Assembly (NCBI RefSeq): GCF_003014495.1
Contig: NZ_PYGC01000011.1
Location: 84,885 to 148,884 of the forward strand
DNA length: 64,000 nt
From: Prolixibacter denitrificans
Lineage (GTDB): Bacteria > Bacteroidota > Bacteroidia > Bacteroidales > Prolixibacteraceae
Direction: 5' to 3'
The notes under the pieces were generated by a model. It made no database searches, had not been told where the DNA came from, and saw only the letters and a program-made list of their open reading frames with translations. A program made the position numbers and the translations under genes. Every line of letters begins with the position of its first letter. Positions within the stretch are counted from its first letter, which is position 1. Below are positions 62,169-64,000 of this stretch, one piece after another.

Positions 62169-62363
62169 CGCCTAAACGATAAAGACGTAGATAAATGAAT
62201 GGAGTGGTTCTTGGCTTATTTATGTCATAGAACATCAATGGATTGATAAAAAATTATCATAAATTAGTAAACAGTTAAACAACCAGACAGTCGAAACCCT
62301 AACTAAATTTTTTGGAAATGGTTCAGTTAACCTTTTCTTACGTCGAATTAAAAATTTTCTACC

Positions 62364-63077
62364 ATGCTTAAGAGAATAAGTTCTAATAGCCGCTCTACGG
62401 AGGTAGGTTCGGCTATGACTCGTATGACCAAGGCGTATAACAACGCTAACCTAACTACCGACAGCTACCTGGACGAGCTAATGACCGGGCTGTCGGCTGA
62501 AAATAATCTACTCACCAAAGCGGTGGACCGCTCGAAGGCGGAATCGCAGCTGGAAGAGAAGGATGACGTGCGCGATGATAAAATCCGCTCGCTCTTTCAG
62601 TTTGTAAAAGGACAGACCGTTCATCCCGATCCGGCTATCCGCGCGGCTGCGGAAACGCTGATGGTTGTGTTCGATAAATACGGCCTGTCGATGGTGGATG
62701 ATAGCTATGGTACCGAGACCACGCTGGTGAAGTCGCTGCTCGACGAATTGGGCGAGGATTCGCTGCAGGCATCCATCACGGCGGTGGCCGGTACGGCCGA
62801 ACTGATTGCCCAGCTGCAGGCGGCCCAGGATGATTTTGAGGATTTCAGGGTGGAGTACCAGACCGAGAAAGGGAAGGAGGAGAAACTGGAAAATGCGACC
62901 ACCATTAAGAAACGAATGGTGGGTACCATTAACAATCAACTGGTGGTGCATCTGCGGGCGATGAGCAATGTGGATGAAGCGCTGTACGGCGATTTCGTGG
63001 GGGCGGTATCGACCATTATCGCCGAGAATAACGAAGAGGTGAAGAAACGCCGCAAAAAGCCGGAACCGGCTGCATAA
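62364..63077 (+). CDS. DUF6261-type protein
   Basis: A 237-residue soluble helical protein (MLKRISSNSRSTEVGSAMTRM...) matching the pattern of the DUF6261 family of Bacteroidota (KAVDRSKAESQLEEKDDVRDDKIRSLFQFVKGQTVHPDPAIRAAAETLMVVFDKYG). It has no signal peptide and a basic C-terminus (NEEVKKRRKKPEPAA). The function is unknown. It starts about 190 bp after the 42-bp tandem array and is followed by a strong terminator. Whether the array controls the gene is untested. Confidence 0.7.
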   Translation: MLKRISSNSRSTEVGSAMTRMTKAYNNANLTTDSYLDELMTGLSAENNLLTKAVDRSKAESQLEEKDDVRDDKIRSLFQFVKGQTVHPDPAIRAAAETLMVVFDKYGLSMVDDSYGTETTLVKSLLDELGEDSLQASITAVAGTAELIAQLQAAQDDFEDFRVEYQTEKGKEEKLENATTIKKRMVGTINNQLVVHLRAMSNVDEALYGDFVGAVSTIIAENNEEVKKRRKKPEPAA

Positions 63078-63150
63078 TACCGGCCTTCGGGCCAGCTACC
63101 TTTGGGTTACGACATTGTTGGTTTGTCTTTATAAGGGGCTATTGTATAGC

Positions 63151-63188
63151 CGTCCGCCTCATCAGCACCGGTGAGGCGGATTTTTTTA
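63151..63188 (+). terminator. Intrinsic terminator
   Basis: A nine-base stem TCCGCCTCA / TGAGGCGGA (63153-63161 with 63172-63180) is followed by seven T. It ends transcription of the DUF6261 gene. Confidence 0.85.
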
Positions 63189-63236
63189 TCCATCCGCTCT
63201 ATTACGGTATACATAACTTTTATGCAGTATGAATTG

Positions 63237-63907
63237 CGACGCGTCCTCCTCTGGAGGAGGAGTTTTTCGATGAATAATTGAAAATTGGCAATGGAAAATT
63301 TATCCTCCCCCTTTAATTCCCCCTCCAAAGGGGGACAGTACGCCAACCCACTGCAAGAATCAGCTTTACCGCAGAATAAATTATCTCCGACACCGAAAAC
63401 CGACTGCTTTCGTTTATAAAAGTGGTACTGTTCGCGACGTGTCCTCCTCTGGAGGAGGTGGCCGACAGGGCGGAGGAGGATTTTTTCGATTGTCTCAACT
63501 ATTTTTATGTCTTGTGGAAGATTGACAGGTAATTATCCTCCCCCTTTAATTCCCCCTCCAAAGGGGGATAGTTCGCCAACCTGCTGCAGGAATCTACTTT
63601 ACCGCAGAAGAAATTATCTCCGACACCGAAAACCGACTGCTTTCGTTTATAAAAGTGGTACTGTTCGCGACGTGTCCTCCTCTAGAGGAGGTGGCCGACA
63701 GGCCGGAGGAGGATTTTTTCGATTGTCTCAACTATTTTTATGTCTTGTGGAAAACTTGCCTCTGATTGTCCTCCCCCTTTAATTCCCCCTCCAAAGGGGG
63801 ACAGTACGCCAACCCACTGCAAGAATCAGCTTTACCGCAGAATAAATTGTCTCCGACACCGAAAACCGACTGCTTTCGTTTATAAAAGTGGTACTGTTCG
63901 CGACGTG
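63237..63907. repeat. Tandem 233-bp repeat, about three copies
   Basis: Units begin with CGACGTGTCCTCC and contain CCTCCTC-GAGGAGG hairpins, CCCCCTTTAATTCCCCCTCC and the ending TTATAAAAGTGGTACTG. Unit starts: 63237 (198-bp divergent copy), 63435, 63668 (233-bp spacing) and the truncated start at 63901. The peptides encoded in the open frames here, with PPLIPPPKGDS, come from the repeat itself. Related elements are found at 6458-6503. Confidence 0.8.
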
Positions 63908-64000
63908 TGTATCGTCCTGAAAAAAGTTTACAGGTTAGACATTTAAATTTACTTGTTTTTTATAATAGGTTTTCCATCTTTTTTTGAGTGTACCCGATCT
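63908..64000 (-). mobile_element. Probable insertion sequence end, cut by the window edge
   Basis: At about 63908 the tandem repeat breaks off and a sequence starting TGTATCGTCCTGAAAAAAG begins, like the terminal repeat of an IS. On the minus strand a frame is open from 64000 down to TAA at 63935 (RSGTLKKRWKTYYKKQVNLNV), a basic, aromatic C-terminus of the kind seen in transposases, ending about 25 bp before the break. The family cannot be named from this fragment. Confidence 0.45.

Noticed and set aside
61894..62238. Long open frames across the 42-bp array on both strands, encoding repeated peptides
   Set aside because: The 42-bp period keeps all frames open; two 41-bp spacings break the repeat peptide, and the frames have no start or context of real genes.
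63507..63946. Two short plus-strand ORFs with PPLIPPPKGDS peptides
   Set aside because: They are translations of the 233-bp tandem repeat, identical in each unit.

Overview
The window is a chromosomal segment of a member of the Bacteroidota, most likely of the Marinilabiliales/Prolixibacteraceae kind. The evidence is a SusC/SusD pair with FecI-type sigma and FecR-type anti-sigma factors, GH92 enzymes, lipoproteins with Bacteroidota-style signals, a near absence of Shine-Dalgarno sequences, and many Bacteroidota-specific DUF families. The genus is an inference. Base composition is moderate, with clearly AT-richer patches at about 5.2-6.4 kb, 39.5-40.0 kb and 60.2-62.3 kb. I found no rRNA, tRNA or CRISPR array.

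Layout. 0-2.2 kb: lysine catabolism by the saccharopine route (first gene cut by the window edge). 2.3-6.4 kb: a hypothetical protein, a GNAT acetyltransferase, an outer-membrane barrel and two AT-rich membrane-anchored unknowns. 6.4-7.1 kb: repeats. 7.1-9.1 kb: an ABC-2 exporter. 9.3-12.8 kb: a sulfide:quinone-oxidoreductase-like flavoprotein with a previously uncalled 54-residue companion gene, divergent from a cysteine-desulfurase-like PLP enzyme. 13.0-26.0 kb: a polysaccharide utilisation locus (ECF sigma, FecR, SusC, SusD, two tandem GH92 proteins, a lactonase-fold propeller), which looks like a system for alpha-mannose-containing glycans. 26.2-31.8 kb: RRM protein, transaldolase, stress proteins (coiled-coil lipoprotein, CsbD), a methyltransferase, fumarase C and a short SDR. 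32-34.2 kb: small secreted proteins and palindrome-rich DNA. 34.3-39.5 kb: a second sigma/anti-sigma operon coupled to a receptor-like protein without a barrel, an ABC exporter and a TlpA-type thioredoxin. 39.5-48 kb: small secreted, DsrE, DoxX and regulatory proteins, including degenerate genes. 48.1-53.5 kb: heme O synthase and a complete cytochrome bo3-type quinol oxidase (cyoABCD). 53.6-58.1 kb: TonB-CTD protein, RsgA, HxlR, cupin and a TAT-exported ferredoxin-type aldo/keto reductase. 58.1-59.6 kb: a nest of dispersed repeats. 59.6-64 kb: a GGCT-like protein, a membrane-anchored HNH nuclease with a membrane coiled-coil partner, a 42-bp tandem array, a DUF6261 gene, a 233-bp tandem repeat and the end of a probable insertion sequence.

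Three genes appear to be broken. A TlpA-like thioredoxin is interrupted by an in-frame TAG, a secreted protein is frameshifted, and a GyrI-like protein has an in-frame TGA and no normal start codon. The reading beyond each interruption stays recognisably homologous or coherent, so they are recent lesions, recoding, or assembly errors.

The best candidates for something undescribed are the two-gene membrane HNH module at 60.3-61.7 kb beside the 42-bp array, and the sigma/anti-sigma/barrel-less receptor/ABC/thioredoxin operon at 34.3-39.5 kb. Neither can be proven from sequence alone.
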